Below are positions 44,701-53,953 of a stretch of 64,000 bases of DNA, piece by piece (within the stretch, counting starts at the first letter, position 1; the number at the start of each line of letters is the position of its first letter). The stretch covers positions 803,223 through 867,222 of the forward strand of contig NZ_JYMT01000042.1 in the NCBI RefSeq assembly GCF_000938305.1. Direction: 5' to 3'. Below the pieces are notes generated by a model. That model made no database searches and was not told where the DNA came from. It saw nothing but the letters and a program-made list of their open reading frames with translations. The position numbers and the translations under genes were made by a program. The stretch is from Bradyrhizobium sp. LTSP885. GTDB taxonomy: Bacteria; Pseudomonadota; Alphaproteobacteria; Rhizobiales; Xanthobacteraceae.

Positions 44701-46029
44701 ATGACCGATACCGTCGAAAAGCGCGCCATCGGCAAGATCATGCGGCGGCTGATCCCGTTCCTGATCCTGTGTTACTTCGTGGCCTATCTCGATCGCGTCA
44801 ATGTCGGCTTCGCCAAGCTGCACATGAACACCTCGCTCGGCTTGAGCGAGGCAGCGTTCGGGCTCGGCGCCGGTCTGTTCTTCATCGGCTACTTCTTCTT
44901 CGAAGTGCCCTCCAACATCCTGCTGGAACGATTTGGCGCGCGGCGCTGGATCGCCCGCATCATGATCAGCTGGGGCATCGTATCCGCGGCATTTGCATTC
45001 ATTCCATCGATGTCTGCGGCAAGCGGAATCTCGAGCACGTGGATCTTCTACTTCCTGCGCCTGCTGCTCGGCGCCTGCGAAGCCGGCTTCTTTCCCGGCA
45101 TCATCTTCTATCTGACCCTCTGGTTTCCCTCGGTGTACCGCGCCCGCGTCATCAGCCTGTTCATGCTCGCGATACCGATCTCGAGCATCGTCGGCTCGCC
45201 GATATCGGGACTGCTGCTCAACCTGTCGGGGATGGGCTTGCAAGGCTGGCAGTGGCTGTTCGTCTGCGAAGCGTTGCCGTCAGTCCTGGTCGGCTTCGCC
45301 GTCCTGATGTTCCTGCCGGACTTCCCGCGTCAGGCGACCTGGCTGCAGCCGGACGAGATCAGCTGGATTCAGAACACCCTCGAATTCGAGCGGCAGCGAA
45401 CGGTACAGAATGAGCATATTTCGGTTCTACAGTCGCTGACCGACCCGCGAATTCTGGCCTGCGCCGCCGTCTACTTCTGCCTCAATGCCGCCAGTTACGG
45501 CGTCGCGTTCTTCCTGCCGACCATCATCAAGGCGTTTGGCGTCACGGACACTCAGACTGGACTGATCGCGGCACTCCCCTTCGTGTTCGGCGCGATCGGC
45601 ATGGTGCTGCTCGGCCGTCATTCCGACCAGACCGGTGAGAGGAAGCTTCATGTCGCCGGAGCTCTGGTGCTTGCGGCTGTCGGGATCGGGTTGGCCGGAC
45701 TGGTGTCGAACCCGGTCATGGTCATCGCCCTGCTCTGCCTGGCGCAGATCGGCGTCTCGGCGGTGCCTCCGATGTTCTGGCCGATGCCGGCGGGTATGCT
45801 GACCGGTGCCTCGGCGGCCGCAGGAATTGCCGCCATCAACTCGCTCGGCAATCTGTCGGGCTTCGCCGGCCCCTTCGCGATGGGATACCTGAAGGATCTC
45901 ACGGGCGGATTTACCGCGGGGCTATTGTTGCTCGCGGCGGTGGGACTGGTCGGCGCCGTGATCGCGATCAGGCTGCGGATCGAGCCGGTGCTCGAGCGGA
46001 GCGCCCGCGAACCCGTATTGGCGCATTAA
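44701..46029 (+). CDS. MFS transporter, anion:cation symporter (ACS) type
   Basis: A 442-residue inner-membrane protein with 12 transmembrane helices. The N-terminal segment LCYFVAYLDRVNVGFAKLHM is the signature of the ACS/phthalate permease branch, which imports carboxylates such as tartrate, phthalate and glucarate. FFFEVPSNILLERFGARRW is the following loop motif. The start is ATG 44701 with a strong ribosome site. It splits the polysaccharide region and has no catabolic partner nearby, so substrate is unknown. Confidence 0.92.
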   Translation: MTDTVEKRAIGKIMRRLIPFLILCYFVAYLDRVNVGFAKLHMNTSLGLSEAAFGLGAGLFFIGYFFFEVPSNILLERFGARRWIARIMISWGIVSAAFAFIPSMSAASGISSTWIFYFLRLLLGACEAGFFPGIIFYLTLWFPSVYRARVISLFMLAIPISSIVGSPISGLLLNLSGMGLQGWQWLFVCEALPSVLVGFAVLMFLPDFPRQATWLQPDEISWIQNTLEFERQRTVQNEHISVLQSLTDPRILACAAVYFCLNAASYGVAFFLPTIIKAFGVTDTQTGLIAALPFVFGAIGMVLLGRHSDQTGERKLHVAGALVLAAVGIGLAGLVSNPVMVIALLCLAQIGVSAVPPMFWPMPAGMLTGASAAAGIAAINSLGNLSGFAGPFAMGYLKDLTGGFTAGLLLLAAVGLVGAVIAIRLRIEPVLERSAREPVLAH

Positions 46030-46045
46030 ACCTTGAACGAGCCCG

Positions 46046-48403
46046 TCAGGCCGCCACCACCCGTGGCGGCACGGCGACCTCCGACGGCTGACACGGCTTG
46101 CTCAGCATCGTCACCTCGGAGAACCCGACCGCCCTGAGCTGGTCGACCATCAGCCGGCGTGCATCCTGCGCCATCGCGGCGTCGGGCACGACGATGGCCT
46201 GCGCCTGCTTGGTCAAGAGGTCGGCGGGCAGATCGACGGCCGAGCCGGCGTCGAGCAGAACGTGGTCGTAAACCCTGAGCAACGCATCGATCGCAAGCGT
46301 CAGCCGGGGCGACTGCAGCTGCGTGCGGTCGAAGCCCGGACGGCCGGCGCTGACCAGCTGAACGCGGGACTGCCGGTCCTTGGTGATGATCTGCGCAAAC
46401 GTCGCCTCGCCCTGCATCAGCTCGGCAAGCCCCGGCGACGCCGGATCGACCGAGGCGGCCAGCATCGTCGGCGAAGATGCGACGAGATCGACCAGCACGA
46501 CCTTGGCCTGACGGGCGATCAGGCGGGCGAGCGTGAGCGCGGTCAGCGTGACGCTCTCGCCGGAAGCCGTGCCGAGGATCGTGACCTTGTGCGCGGCGGC
46601 ACCGGCTTCGACCAGACGCGTCGCGACGTCGTCGATTTCGCCGGCCGACGCGGCACGCGACGGTGGCGGCTCGCTGGTCGCGCGTTCGGGCGCGGCCATA
46701 GGTTCTGAAGAAAATTTGGGTTCTGAAGAAAATTTGGGCTCTGAAGAAAGCTGGGGCTCCGGCGACAGTTGGGGCTCGAGAGGCCGTTGGGGTTGCGGCA
46801 GTTCGGGTGCTAGCGACAGCTCCGGCTGATCCTCGACCACAGTCTCCATGACCGTCTCGCGGCGCCTGACCGTTGCCGCGACCGGCGCGAACGCGCGGGC
46901 GACCGCAGCCGGCGTCGACACGCGCAGCAGCTCGCCGGTGATGATGATGCCGGACGACAGCAGCAGCGTCGCCAGCGTCGCGATCAGCACGATCGGCAGC
47001 TTCTTCGGATAGGCCGGCGTATTGGATACCGTGGCGCGCGAGATGATGCGGCCGTCGGTCGGCGCGCCGTCGATATTCTCGCGGGCGGTCGCCTCGCGGT
47101 ACTTGGCGAGATAGGATTCCAGCAGGTCGCGCTGCGCCTTGGCCTCACGCTCGAGCGCGCGGAGTTGCACGTCCTGGCCGTTGGTCGATGTCGCCTGCTT
47201 CTTCACCTGGTCGAGGCTCGTGGACAGCGCCTCGACCCGGCCGCCGGCGACACGGGCATCATTGTCCAGCGAGCGCGACACCTTGCTCGCCTCTTCGCGC
47301 AACTGCCGATCGAGATCCGCGAGCTGCGCCTTCAGTTCCTTGATGCGCGGATGGTTGTCGAGCAGCGTCGAGGACTGCTCGGCAAGCTGCGCGCGCAGCG
47401 TCACGCGCTGCTCGGACAGCCTGCGGATCAGCTCGGAATTGAGCACCTCCGACGCCTCGATCGGCTTGTTGCCCTGGATCATTTCGCGGATCAGGCGCGC
47501 CTTGGTCTCGGTATCCGCCTTCTGCGCGCGGGCATTGTTGAGCTGCGTGTTCAGCTCGCCCATCTGCTGGTTGGACAGCGTGGTGTTGTTGGTGCCGACG
47601 AACAGGCTCGATTTCGAGCGGAAATCGTCGGCGCGCGATTCGGAATCCGAGACCTTCTTGCGCAGACCGTCGATCTCGCCCGAGAGCCAGGTGCTGGCGG
47701 ATTTCGCCTGGTCCTGCCGCGCCGACTGCTGCAGCACAAGATAACCGTCGGCGATCGAGTTGGCGACGCGCGCGGCCAGATCGGGATCCTGGGACTGAAA
47801 CTCAATCACCATGACGCGGGACTTGTCGACCGCATAGGCGCTGAAGCGCTCGTAATAGGCATCGAGCACCCGCTCTTCCGGGGTCAGGCTGAATGGGTCA
47901 CGGCCGATGCCGAACAGTGCCAGCAGCGACTTCAGCGGCGAGAAGCCTTGCAGCACCGGATCGAACTCCGGGCGCTCCGCGAGCTTGTTCTTCTTGATGA
48001 TCTCGCGCGCAAGATCGCGCGACAGCAACAGCTGTACCTGACTGGTCACCGCCTCCGCGTCGAGCGCGGTGCGTTCCTGGTTCTGCTCGCCGTTCGGCCG
48101 CAGGAAGGAGTTCTCGCGGCCATCGATCAGGATACGCGCTTCGGACTTGTAGCGCGGCGTGACCAGATTGACGGCGACCAGCGACAGCGTAAGGGCGAGC
48201 ACCGTTGGAACGACGATCCAGCCGCGCTTGCGCCCCAGCGCCTTGCCAAGCGCATGCAGATCGAGATCGCCCGCCTCCGATGTCCCGACAGGCTTGACGG
48301 AAACCGGCTTGGCGGGAGCCTCGAGGGCAACGGGCGCTGGCTTCGGCAACGCCCGTTGCACGACGGTCTCTTCCTTGCCTTTACGCCAAAACGCAAACCG
48401 CAT
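46046..48403 (-). CDS. Wzz/GumC-type polysaccharide co-polymerase with degenerate BY-kinase domain
   Basis: A 785-residue inner-membrane protein for exopolysaccharide chain-length control. After a short cytosolic tail, the Wzz domain begins LHALGKALGRKRGWIVVPTVLALTLSL (first helix near 65) with YKSEARILIDG. Long coiled coils (about 210-440) precede the second helix (near 480). A Pro/Glu/Ser-rich linker with hexapeptide repeats leads to a tyrosine-kinase-like domain (about 610-785). Its Walker A reads GTASGESVTL, with the Lys-Ser pair lost, and the tail has no tyrosine cluster. It is probably not an active kinase. The start is ATG 48403 with GGGAG upstream. Divergent from the Wza-like gene. 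Confidence 0.9.
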   Translation of the reverse strand: MRFAFWRKGKEETVVQRALPKPAPVALEAPAKPVSVKPVGTSEAGDLDLHALGKALGRKRGWIVVPTVLALTLSLVAVNLVTPRYKSEARILIDGRENSFLRPNGEQNQERTALDAEAVTSQVQLLLSRDLAREIIKKNKLAERPEFDPVLQGFSPLKSLLALFGIGRDPFSLTPEERVLDAYYERFSAYAVDKSRVMVIEFQSQDPDLAARVANSIADGYLVLQQSARQDQAKSASTWLSGEIDGLRKKVSDSESRADDFRSKSSLFVGTNNTTLSNQQMGELNTQLNNARAQKADTETKARLIREMIQGNKPIEASEVLNSELIRRLSEQRVTLRAQLAEQSSTLLDNHPRIKELKAQLADLDRQLREEASKVSRSLDNDARVAGGRVEALSTSLDQVKKQATSTNGQDVQLRALEREAKAQRDLLESYLAKYREATARENIDGAPTDGRIISRATVSNTPAYPKKLPIVLIATLATLLLSSGIIITGELLRVSTPAAVARAFAPVAATVRRRETVMETVVEDQPELSLAPELPQPQRPLEPQLSPEPQLSSEPKFSSEPKFSSEPMAAPERATSEPPPSRAASAGEIDDVATRLVEAGAAAHKVTILGTASGESVTLTALTLARLIARQAKVVLVDLVASSPTMLAASVDPASPGLAELMQGEATFAQIITKDRQSRVQLVSAGRPGFDRTQLQSPRLTLAIDALLRVYDHVLLDAGSAVDLPADLLTKQAQAIVVPDAAMAQDARRLMVDQLRAVGFSEVTMLSKPCQPSEVAVPPRVVAA
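46701..46790. repeat. 18-bp tandem repeat inside the Wzz-like gene
   Basis: Five units of 18 bp. The first two (GGTTCTGAAGAAAATTTG) are identical and the rest diverge stepwise. On the coding strand they give a hexapeptide repeat with a conserved Glu-Pro (SSEPKF, SEPQL-type). In frame, so copy-number change would lengthen or shorten the linker without a frameshift. Confidence 0.9.
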
Positions 48404-48589
48404 CACACACTCCCGCGGACGCCGCGACTCCACCTCAACCTGGGCGATTACACTCCATTAAGGTTGCCGCTGGGTTAATCGGCCGCCAGGCCAAGGCAAA
48501 ACGCGCAGGCCCGCCACGTCCACGGTCATTATTTGTTAACCATGAGCACCGTTAATCGGGACGGATATTTTCTGCGGGATTCCTTAGCG

Positions 48590-49183
48590 ATGCGCGAGCT
48601 GCGCGCCCCCATTGTTTGTCTGATTGCTGCGCTCGCGCTGTCGGGCTGCATGAGCACGACCGGTCCGGTCGCCGTCGCGCCGGCCCCGATTGGCTATGCC
48701 GAGCCCGTACCAGTGCGTATCGACAGCGGCTATCATCTCGACGCCGGCGACAGGCTACGCGTCGTGGTCTACGGCCAGGAAGGCCTCACCAACACCTATG
48801 CGATCGATGCCGCCGGTTCGATCACCATGCCGCTGATCGGGTCGGTGCCGGCACGCGGCCGCACGCCGGCCGGGCTCGCCGGCGAGATCGCCGCGCGGCT
48901 GCGCAACGGCTACATCCGCGAGCCCTCGGTCGCAGTTGAGATCGACGCCTACCGCCCCTTCTTCATCCTCGGTGAAGTCGCAGCCCCCGGCCAATACCCT
49001 TACGTGCCCAACATGACGGTGGAGAGCGCAGTGGCGATCGCCGGCGGATTCTCGCCGCGCGCCAAGCGCGATGCTGTCACCGTCACCCACACCGATGCGT
49101 CCGGTTCGGGCCGCTTTATCGTTCCGCCGGGGACGCCGATCGGCCCGGGTGACACCGTGTTCGTCAGCGAACGCTGGTTCTGA
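48590..49183 (+). CDS. Short Wza-like polysaccharide export lipoprotein
   Basis: About 197 residues. A lipoprotein signal ends in the lipobox LSGC. The polysaccharide biosynthesis/export domain follows (YHLDAGDRLRVVVYGQEGLTNTYAIDAAGSITMPLIGSVPARG), then a SLBB-like part (FFILGEVAAPGQYPYVPNMTVESAVAIAGGF). At about half the length of E. coli Wza it lacks the C-terminal membrane-spanning helix region, like other short rhizobial members. ATG 48590 is chosen because it places the lipobox near residue 20; ATG 48542 is an alternative. Confidence 0.9.
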   Translation: MRELRAPIVCLIAALALSGCMSTTGPVAVAPAPIGYAEPVPVRIDSGYHLDAGDRLRVVVYGQEGLTNTYAIDAAGSITMPLIGSVPARGRTPAGLAGEIAARLRNGYIREPSVAVEIDAYRPFFILGEVAAPGQYPYVPNMTVESAVAIAGGFSPRAKRDAVTVTHTDASGSGRFIVPPGTPIGPGDTVFVSERWF

Positions 49184-49186
49184 GCC

Positions 49187-50338
49187 GTGACGCAAGACAT
49201 GGCGCAAGATCAAACGCAGGAACGGCCGCTTCGCATTCTGCATGTCGTCCGCGCTCCGGTCGGCGGCATCTTCCGCCACATCCTCGACGTCGCCAATGGC
49301 CAGATCGAACGCGGTCATTATGTCGGCATCGTCGCCGACAGCCTCACCGGCGGCACGCGCGCGGATGCGGCGCTCGCCGAAATCGCGCCCCGCCTCAAGC
49401 TCGGCGTCCACCGCGTCGCAATCCGCCGCGAGCCGCGTTTCGCCGATGTCACGGTCTGGGCGAGCATCATCGGCCTGATCTGGAAGCTGAAGCCCGATGT
49501 CCTGCATGGCCACGGCGCCAAGGCCGGCGCCTATGTCCGGCTGCGGCCGCGCTCGAAAAAGACCATCCGGGTCTACACGCCGCATGGCGGCTCGCTGCAC
49601 TACCCGCTCGACACGCTGAAAGGCAAATTCTACAGCCAGCTCGAGCGCACGCTGAAGGACAGCACCGACCTGTTCCTGTTCGAGAGCGCGTTTGCCCGCA
49701 ACACCTATCAGCGCACCGTCGGCGTGCCTTCTGGGCTGGTGCGCTGCGTGTTCAACGGCGTCACCGCGGAAGAATTCGAGCCGGTACCCAAGGCCGACGA
49801 TGCCACCGACATCGTCTATGTCGGCGAGTTCAGGCACATCAAGGGCGCCGACCTCCTGATCGACGCGGTGGCCAAGCTGCGGGCCGACGGCAAGCCGGTG
49901 ACGCTGACCTTGGGCGGCGACGGCGAGGAAACCGAAACGCTGAAGGCGCAGGTCAAGCGGCTGTCGCTCGGTGGCGCCGTCCGCTTCATCGGCCACGTCA
50001 AGGCCCGTTACGGCTTCTCCAAGGGCAGCCTGCTGGTCGTCCCGTCGCGCGGCGATTCGATGCCTTATGTGGTGATCGAGGCCGCCGCGGCCGGCGTTCC
50101 GATGATCGCGGCCAATGTCGGCGGGATCCCGGAGATCTTCGATAGCCACACCGACGCCCTGTTCGCCCCCAGCAACGTCGCCGCGATGGCTGACGCCATC
50201 AAGGCCGCACTCGACGATCCCCAGGCGACCGCAGCGCGGGCACAAAAGCTGCGCGAGCGGATCTCCGAGCATTTCTCGCAAAGTGCGATGGTCGAAGGCG
50301 TGCTGTCCGGCTACCGCGACGCATTTGCCAAACGTTAA
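49187..50338 (+). CDS. Glycosyltransferase family 4
   Basis: A 383-residue GT-B enzyme that adds a sugar to a growing polysaccharide unit at the inner face of the membrane. The N-terminus RILHVVRAPVGGIFRHILDVANGQ is acceptor-side, and the C-terminal half has the nucleotide-sugar motif region IVYVGEFRHIKGADLLIDAV, LVVPSRGDSMPYVVIEAAAAGVP. The start is a GTG at 49187, three bases after the previous stop; ATG 49199 is an alternative. In operon with the Wza-like gene. Confidence 0.92.
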   Translation: MTQDMAQDQTQERPLRILHVVRAPVGGIFRHILDVANGQIERGHYVGIVADSLTGGTRADAALAEIAPRLKLGVHRVAIRREPRFADVTVWASIIGLIWKLKPDVLHGHGAKAGAYVRLRPRSKKTIRVYTPHGGSLHYPLDTLKGKFYSQLERTLKDSTDLFLFESAFARNTYQRTVGVPSGLVRCVFNGVTAEEFEPVPKADDATDIVYVGEFRHIKGADLLIDAVAKLRADGKPVTLTLGGDGEETETLKAQVKRLSLGGAVRFIGHVKARYGFSKGSLLVVPSRGDSMPYVVIEAAAAGVPMIAANVGGIPEIFDSHTDALFAPSNVAAMADAIKAALDDPQATAARAQKLRERISEHFSQSAMVEGVLSGYRDAFAKR

Positions 50339-50416
50339 CCATTTCTTACCCGTGTAACCGTTTCTTCTGATTTGTCCCGTTAAGTCAGCCTTGGGGATAT
50401 TCGCCCCTGCGCCCGC

Positions 50417-52006
50417 ATGCCTATCTGCATGCGCAGGAATGGACGTGGACACGTGGAACCGCTCAACGCACGCTCGATGCTGGATGCCGCCGCGGCGGCA
50501 ACGATCGGTCAATCGGCGGCCGGACAGCCGCAGGTCGAACGACGACGGCGTCTGTCGCCGGCCGCGCTCACCGTCACCAACGAGAAAGTCCGCAGCGCCT
50601 ACTCACCGATCGTGATCGCAGGCGCAGTCCGCGTCGCCGATTTCCTGTTGCTGAGCCTGATCGGCGTCGGCATCTACTTCGCCTATGTGGTGCCGCACAC
50701 CGGGCTTCACTGGGACTACATCGCCGCGATCGTCGCCATGGCGCTATCAGCGGTGATCTGCTTCCAGGCCGCCGACATCTATCAGGTCCAGGTCTTCCGC
50801 GGCCAGCTCCGCCAGATGACGCTGATGATCTCGTCATGGTCGTTCGTGTTCCTGCTGTTCATCGGCGTATCCTTTCTGTCCAAGCTTGGCGGCGAGGTGT
50901 CGCGGGTCTGGCTGTCGTCGTTCTTCTTCATTGGCCTCGCGGCGCTGATCGTCGAACGGCTCGCGCTGCGCGCGATGGTGCGCGCCTGGGCGCGCGACGG
51001 CCGTCTCGACCGCCGCACCATCATCGTCGGCGCCGACCAGAACGGCGAACAGCTCGTCGAAGCGCTCAAGGTCCAGGAAGATTCCGACATCCACATGCTC
51101 GGCGTGTTCGACGATCGCAATGACGCCCGCGCCATGGACACCTGCGCCGGCAGCCCGAAGCTCGGCAAGGTCGACGACATCGTCGAATTCGCCCGCCGGA
51201 CCCGCGTCGATCTCGTGCTGTTCGCGCTGCCGATCTCGGCGGAGACGCGCATCCTGGAAATGCTGAAGAAGCTGTGGGTGCTGCCGGTCGACATCCGCCT
51301 GTCGGCGCACACCAACAAGCTGCGCTTCCGCCCCCGCTCCTACTCCTATCTCGGCAAGGTGCCGACGCTGGACGTGTTCGAGGCGCCGATCACCGACTGG
51401 GACCTGGTGATGAAATGGCTGTTCGACCACGTGGTCGGCGGACTGATCCTGCTCGCCGCCCTCCCCGTGATGGGACTGGTGGCGCTCGCGGTCCGGCTCG
51501 ACAGCCCGGGTCCGGTGCTGTTCCGGCAGAAACGCTTCGGCTTCAACAACGAGCGGATCGACGTCTACAAGTTCCGCTCGCTCTATCATCATCAGGCCGA
51601 TCCCACGGCCTCGAAGGTGGTCACCAAAAACGATCCGCGCGTTACCCGCGTCGGCCGCTTCATCCGCAAGACCTCGCTCGACGAGCTGCCGCAACTGTTC
51701 AACGTCGTGCTGGAGGGCAATCTCTCGCTGGTCGGGCCGCGCCCGCACGCGGTGCAGGGCAAGCTGCAGAACCGCCTGTTCGACGAGGCCGTCGACGGCT
51801 ACTTCGCCCGTCATCGCGTCAAGCCCGGCATCACCGGCTGGGCGCAGGTCAACGGCTGGCGCGGCGAGGTCGACACCGACGAGAAGATCCAGAAGCGCGT
51901 CGAATTCGATCTCTATTACATCGAGAACTGGTCGGTGCTGTTCGACCTCTACATTCTCCTGAAGACGCCGTTCGCGCTGCTGACCAAGAACGAGAACGCG
52001 TACTGA
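50417..52006 (+). CDS. Undecaprenyl-phosphate glycosyl-1-phosphate transferase (WcaJ/ExoY type)
   Basis: Primes exopolysaccharide synthesis by moving a sugar phosphate onto undecaprenyl phosphate. The 529-residue product has four N-terminal transmembrane helices (about 65-190), a Rossmann-like segment (RRTIIVGADQNGEQLVEAL), a fifth helix (LILLAALPVMGLVALAVRLDS) and the catalytic domain with RQKRFGFNNERIDVYKFRS, RKTSLDELPQLFNVVLEG and LVGPRPHA. Length and layout fit PHPT enzymes that transfer glucose. The true start may be GTG 50453 (VEPLNARSML) rather than ATG 50417. Same strand as the glycosyltransferase. Confidence 0.94.
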   Translation: MPICMRRNGRGHVEPLNARSMLDAAAAATIGQSAAGQPQVERRRRLSPAALTVTNEKVRSAYSPIVIAGAVRVADFLLLSLIGVGIYFAYVVPHTGLHWDYIAAIVAMALSAVICFQAADIYQVQVFRGQLRQMTLMISSWSFVFLLFIGVSFLSKLGGEVSRVWLSSFFFIGLAALIVERLALRAMVRAWARDGRLDRRTIIVGADQNGEQLVEALKVQEDSDIHMLGVFDDRNDARAMDTCAGSPKLGKVDDIVEFARRTRVDLVLFALPISAETRILEMLKKLWVLPVDIRLSAHTNKLRFRPRSYSYLGKVPTLDVFEAPITDWDLVMKWLFDHVVGGLILLAALPVMGLVALAVRLDSPGPVLFRQKRFGFNNERIDVYKFRSLYHHQADPTASKVVTKNDPRVTRVGRFIRKTSLDELPQLFNVVLEGNLSLVGPRPHAVQGKLQNRLFDEAVDGYFARHRVKPGITGWAQVNGWRGEVDTDEKIQKRVEFDLYYIENWSVLFDLYILLKTPFALLTKNENAY

Positions 52007-52023
52007 AAGCCGAAACTAGTTGT

Positions 52024-52106
52024 CGTCATTGCGAGCGCAGCGAAGCAATCCATGACGCGCTGAAGAGCAGATGGATTGCTTCGTCGCTTCGCTCCTCGCA
52101 ATGACG
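52024..52106. repeat. Palindromic repeat, family A, complete copy
   Basis: Same outer arms (CGTCATTGCGAG / CTCGCAATGACG) and inner arms (GAAGCAATCCAT / ATGGATTGCTTC) as 14774-14857. It lies between the priming transferase and the polymerase genes. Confidence 0.9.
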
Positions 52107-52146
52107 GGAGTGAGCGTGTCCTGGTGTTGCGTTGCGTGAGTATCCG

Positions 52147-53412
52147 ATGGCCTATGCGGCGGCAGCCGGGACGTCCTATCAGCCGGTCACGGCTCCGCCG
52201 GGCGTGCTGGCGTTGCAGCGGGCGCTGGTGTGGCTGGCCGGCGCGTCCGGTGCGATCGTGTTCATCGAGCCGAGCCCGTACGAACTCGTCACGCTGACTG
52301 CCTGCGTCGTATTCTTCGGAACGGGCGTGCGGATGCGGCTTGTCTTCATGCCGCTGTTGTTCGCGCTGATCCTGCTCAATATCGGCTACAGCATCGGCGC
52401 CATTCCGTTCCTCGACAGGCCGGAGGTGATGAACTGGATCTTCACCTCCTGGTACATGGCAATCACCGTCATCTTCTTCGCGATGGTGATCTCGGAGGAC
52501 ACCGAAGCGCGCCTCGACATGCTGCGCCGCGGCTTGATCGTCGGCGCGATGATCGCCTCGATCTCGGGTGTCGCCGGCTATTTCCACCTGGTACCCGGCG
52601 GCTATGACCTGCTGACCCTGTACGACCGCGCCCGCGGCACCTTCAAGGATCCGAACGTGCTCGGCGCGTTCCTGATTCTGCCGGCGCTGTTCGCGTTGCA
52701 GAGCGTCGTCTCCGACCGGTTCGGCAAGGCATTCCGCAACGCGATCGCCTTTTGCATCATGGCGCTCGCGGTGCTGCTGGCGTTCTCGCGCGCCGCCTGG
52801 GGCGGCCTGGTGATCACCTCGGCGTTCATGCTGGCGCTGATGGTGCTGACCAGCCGTTCGCCGAAACAGCGCTCGCGCATCATCGTGATGGCACTGGTCG
52901 CCGTGATCCTCGCGGCGGTCCTGCTGGCCGTGCTGCTGTCATTCGATTCGATCGCGGAGATGTTCAAGCAGCGCGCGAGCTTCGACCAGAGCTACGACGA
53001 AGGCCGGTTCGGCCGGTTCGGCCGCCACATCCTCGGCGCCCAGATGGCGCTCGAGATGCCGTTCGGCATCGGGCCGCTGCAATTTCACACCTATTTCCCC
53101 GAAGACACCCACAATTCCTATCTCAACGCCTTCATGTCGGGCGGCTGGATCTCGGGCGTCTGCTATCCGGCGCTGGTTTTCGTCAGCGTAATCATGGGCT
53201 TCCGCTATGTCTTCGTGCGGGTGCCCTGGCAGCGCACCTACCTCGCGATCTTCTCCGCCTTCCTTGGCACCGTCGGCGAAAGCTTCATCATCGACACCGA
53301 CCATTGGCGGCACTTCTGGATGATGCTGGGCACGATGTGGGGCATGTATGCCGCGGCCGAGCGCTATCGGAGCACGGCGCCTGTCAGCGCCGGGACTTCG
53401 GCGGCACCTTGA
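52147..53412 (+). CDS. O-antigen ligase/polymerase family membrane protein (Wzy/WaaL-like)
   Basis: About 421 residues with ten or more transmembrane helices. The pattern RARGTFKDPNVLGAFLILPALFAL and VLLAFSRAAWGGLVITS is characteristic of the Wzy_C (O-antigen ligase) family, as is the periplasmic loop ending EDTHNSYLNAFMSGGW with its His. It likely polymerises the polysaccharide repeat units. The start is ATG 52147; a TTG at 52132 is in frame. Its 3' end overlaps the convergent MarR gene by 29 bp. Confidence 0.9.
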   Translation: MAYAAAAGTSYQPVTAPPGVLALQRALVWLAGASGAIVFIEPSPYELVTLTACVVFFGTGVRMRLVFMPLLFALILLNIGYSIGAIPFLDRPEVMNWIFTSWYMAITVIFFAMVISEDTEARLDMLRRGLIVGAMIASISGVAGYFHLVPGGYDLLTLYDRARGTFKDPNVLGAFLILPALFALQSVVSDRFGKAFRNAIAFCIMALAVLLAFSRAAWGGLVITSAFMLALMVLTSRSPKQRSRIIVMALVAVILAAVLLAVLLSFDSIAEMFKQRASFDQSYDEGRFGRFGRHILGAQMALEMPFGIGPLQFHTYFPEDTHNSYLNAFMSGGWISGVCYPALVFVSVIMGFRYVFVRVPWQRTYLAIFSAFLGTVGESFIIDTDHWRHFWMMLGTMWGMYAAAERYRSTAPVSAGTSAAP

Positions 53413-53920
53413 GACCGGCGCGCTGCTCGGGCGGCGTCTCGATCACCTTCTTCAGCGCCTCGGTTGCCTCCAGCACGCCCTTGTAGCCGTCATTGGCGAA
53501 GCGCAGCAGCAACCGCAACTCCTCGTCGGTGTAGCGGCTCCACAGCTTGTGCATCGCCTGCTGCATCGGCACGTAGAACTTGCCGATCTCGGCGCCCTTT
53601 TCCTCCACCACCGAGATGAAGACCTTGCGGCGATCGCTCTCGTCCCGCTCGCGGCGCACGTAGCCCGCCTTCTCCAGGCGATCCACCACGCCGGTGATGG
53701 CGCCCGTGGTCAGCCCGGTCACCTCAGCGAGACGCCCGGCGGTGACCCGCCCCTCGAGGTTGAGGAAGTCCATGCATTCCATGTCGGAATTGGAAATTCC
53801 TGCCATGTTCGCAACGGCTTGACCGTACATCACGCCCTGGGCGGACGACCGCCGCATCGCCTCCTCGAGCTCCTGCAGCAAGGCATCACGTGCGTTCGGG
53901 CTTGACAAAGCCGATTTCAT
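53384..53920 (-). CDS. MarR family transcriptional regulator
   Basis: A 178-residue dimeric winged-helix repressor. The recognition segment is TAGRLAEVTGLTTGAITGVVDRLEKAGYVRRERDESDRRKVFISV. It is divergent from the FAD monooxygenase with an 81-bp gap that contains a 6-3-6 palindrome, so it very likely controls itself and the monooxygenase in response to an aromatic or phenolic compound. Convergent 29-bp overlap with the polymerase gene. Confidence 0.93.
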   Translation of the reverse strand: MKSALSSPNARDALLQELEEAMRRSSAQGVMYGQAVANMAGISNSDMECMDFLNLEGRVTAGRLAEVTGLTTGAITGVVDRLEKAGYVRRERDESDRRKVFISVVEEKGAEIGKFYVPMQQAMHKLWSRYTDEELRLLLRFANDGYKGVLEATEALKKVIETPPEQRAGLKVPPKSRR

Positions 53921-53938
53921 ATCTTAGTTCCTGATTAT

Positions 53939-53953
53939 CTTAGTAGCTAAGAA
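53939..53953. promoter_or_regulatory. Candidate MarR operator
   Basis: TCTTAG-TAG-CTAAGA is a perfect six-base inverted repeat with a three-base spacer, midway in the MarR/monooxygenase gap. Flanking AT-rich copies of TCTTAG (near 53923) and ATTAGAT (near 53956) extend the pattern. Confidence 0.6.

Noticed and set aside
46701..46790. Tandem repeats considered as a CRISPR array
   Set aside because: Units are 18 bp, contiguous with no spacers, and in frame within a coding sequence.
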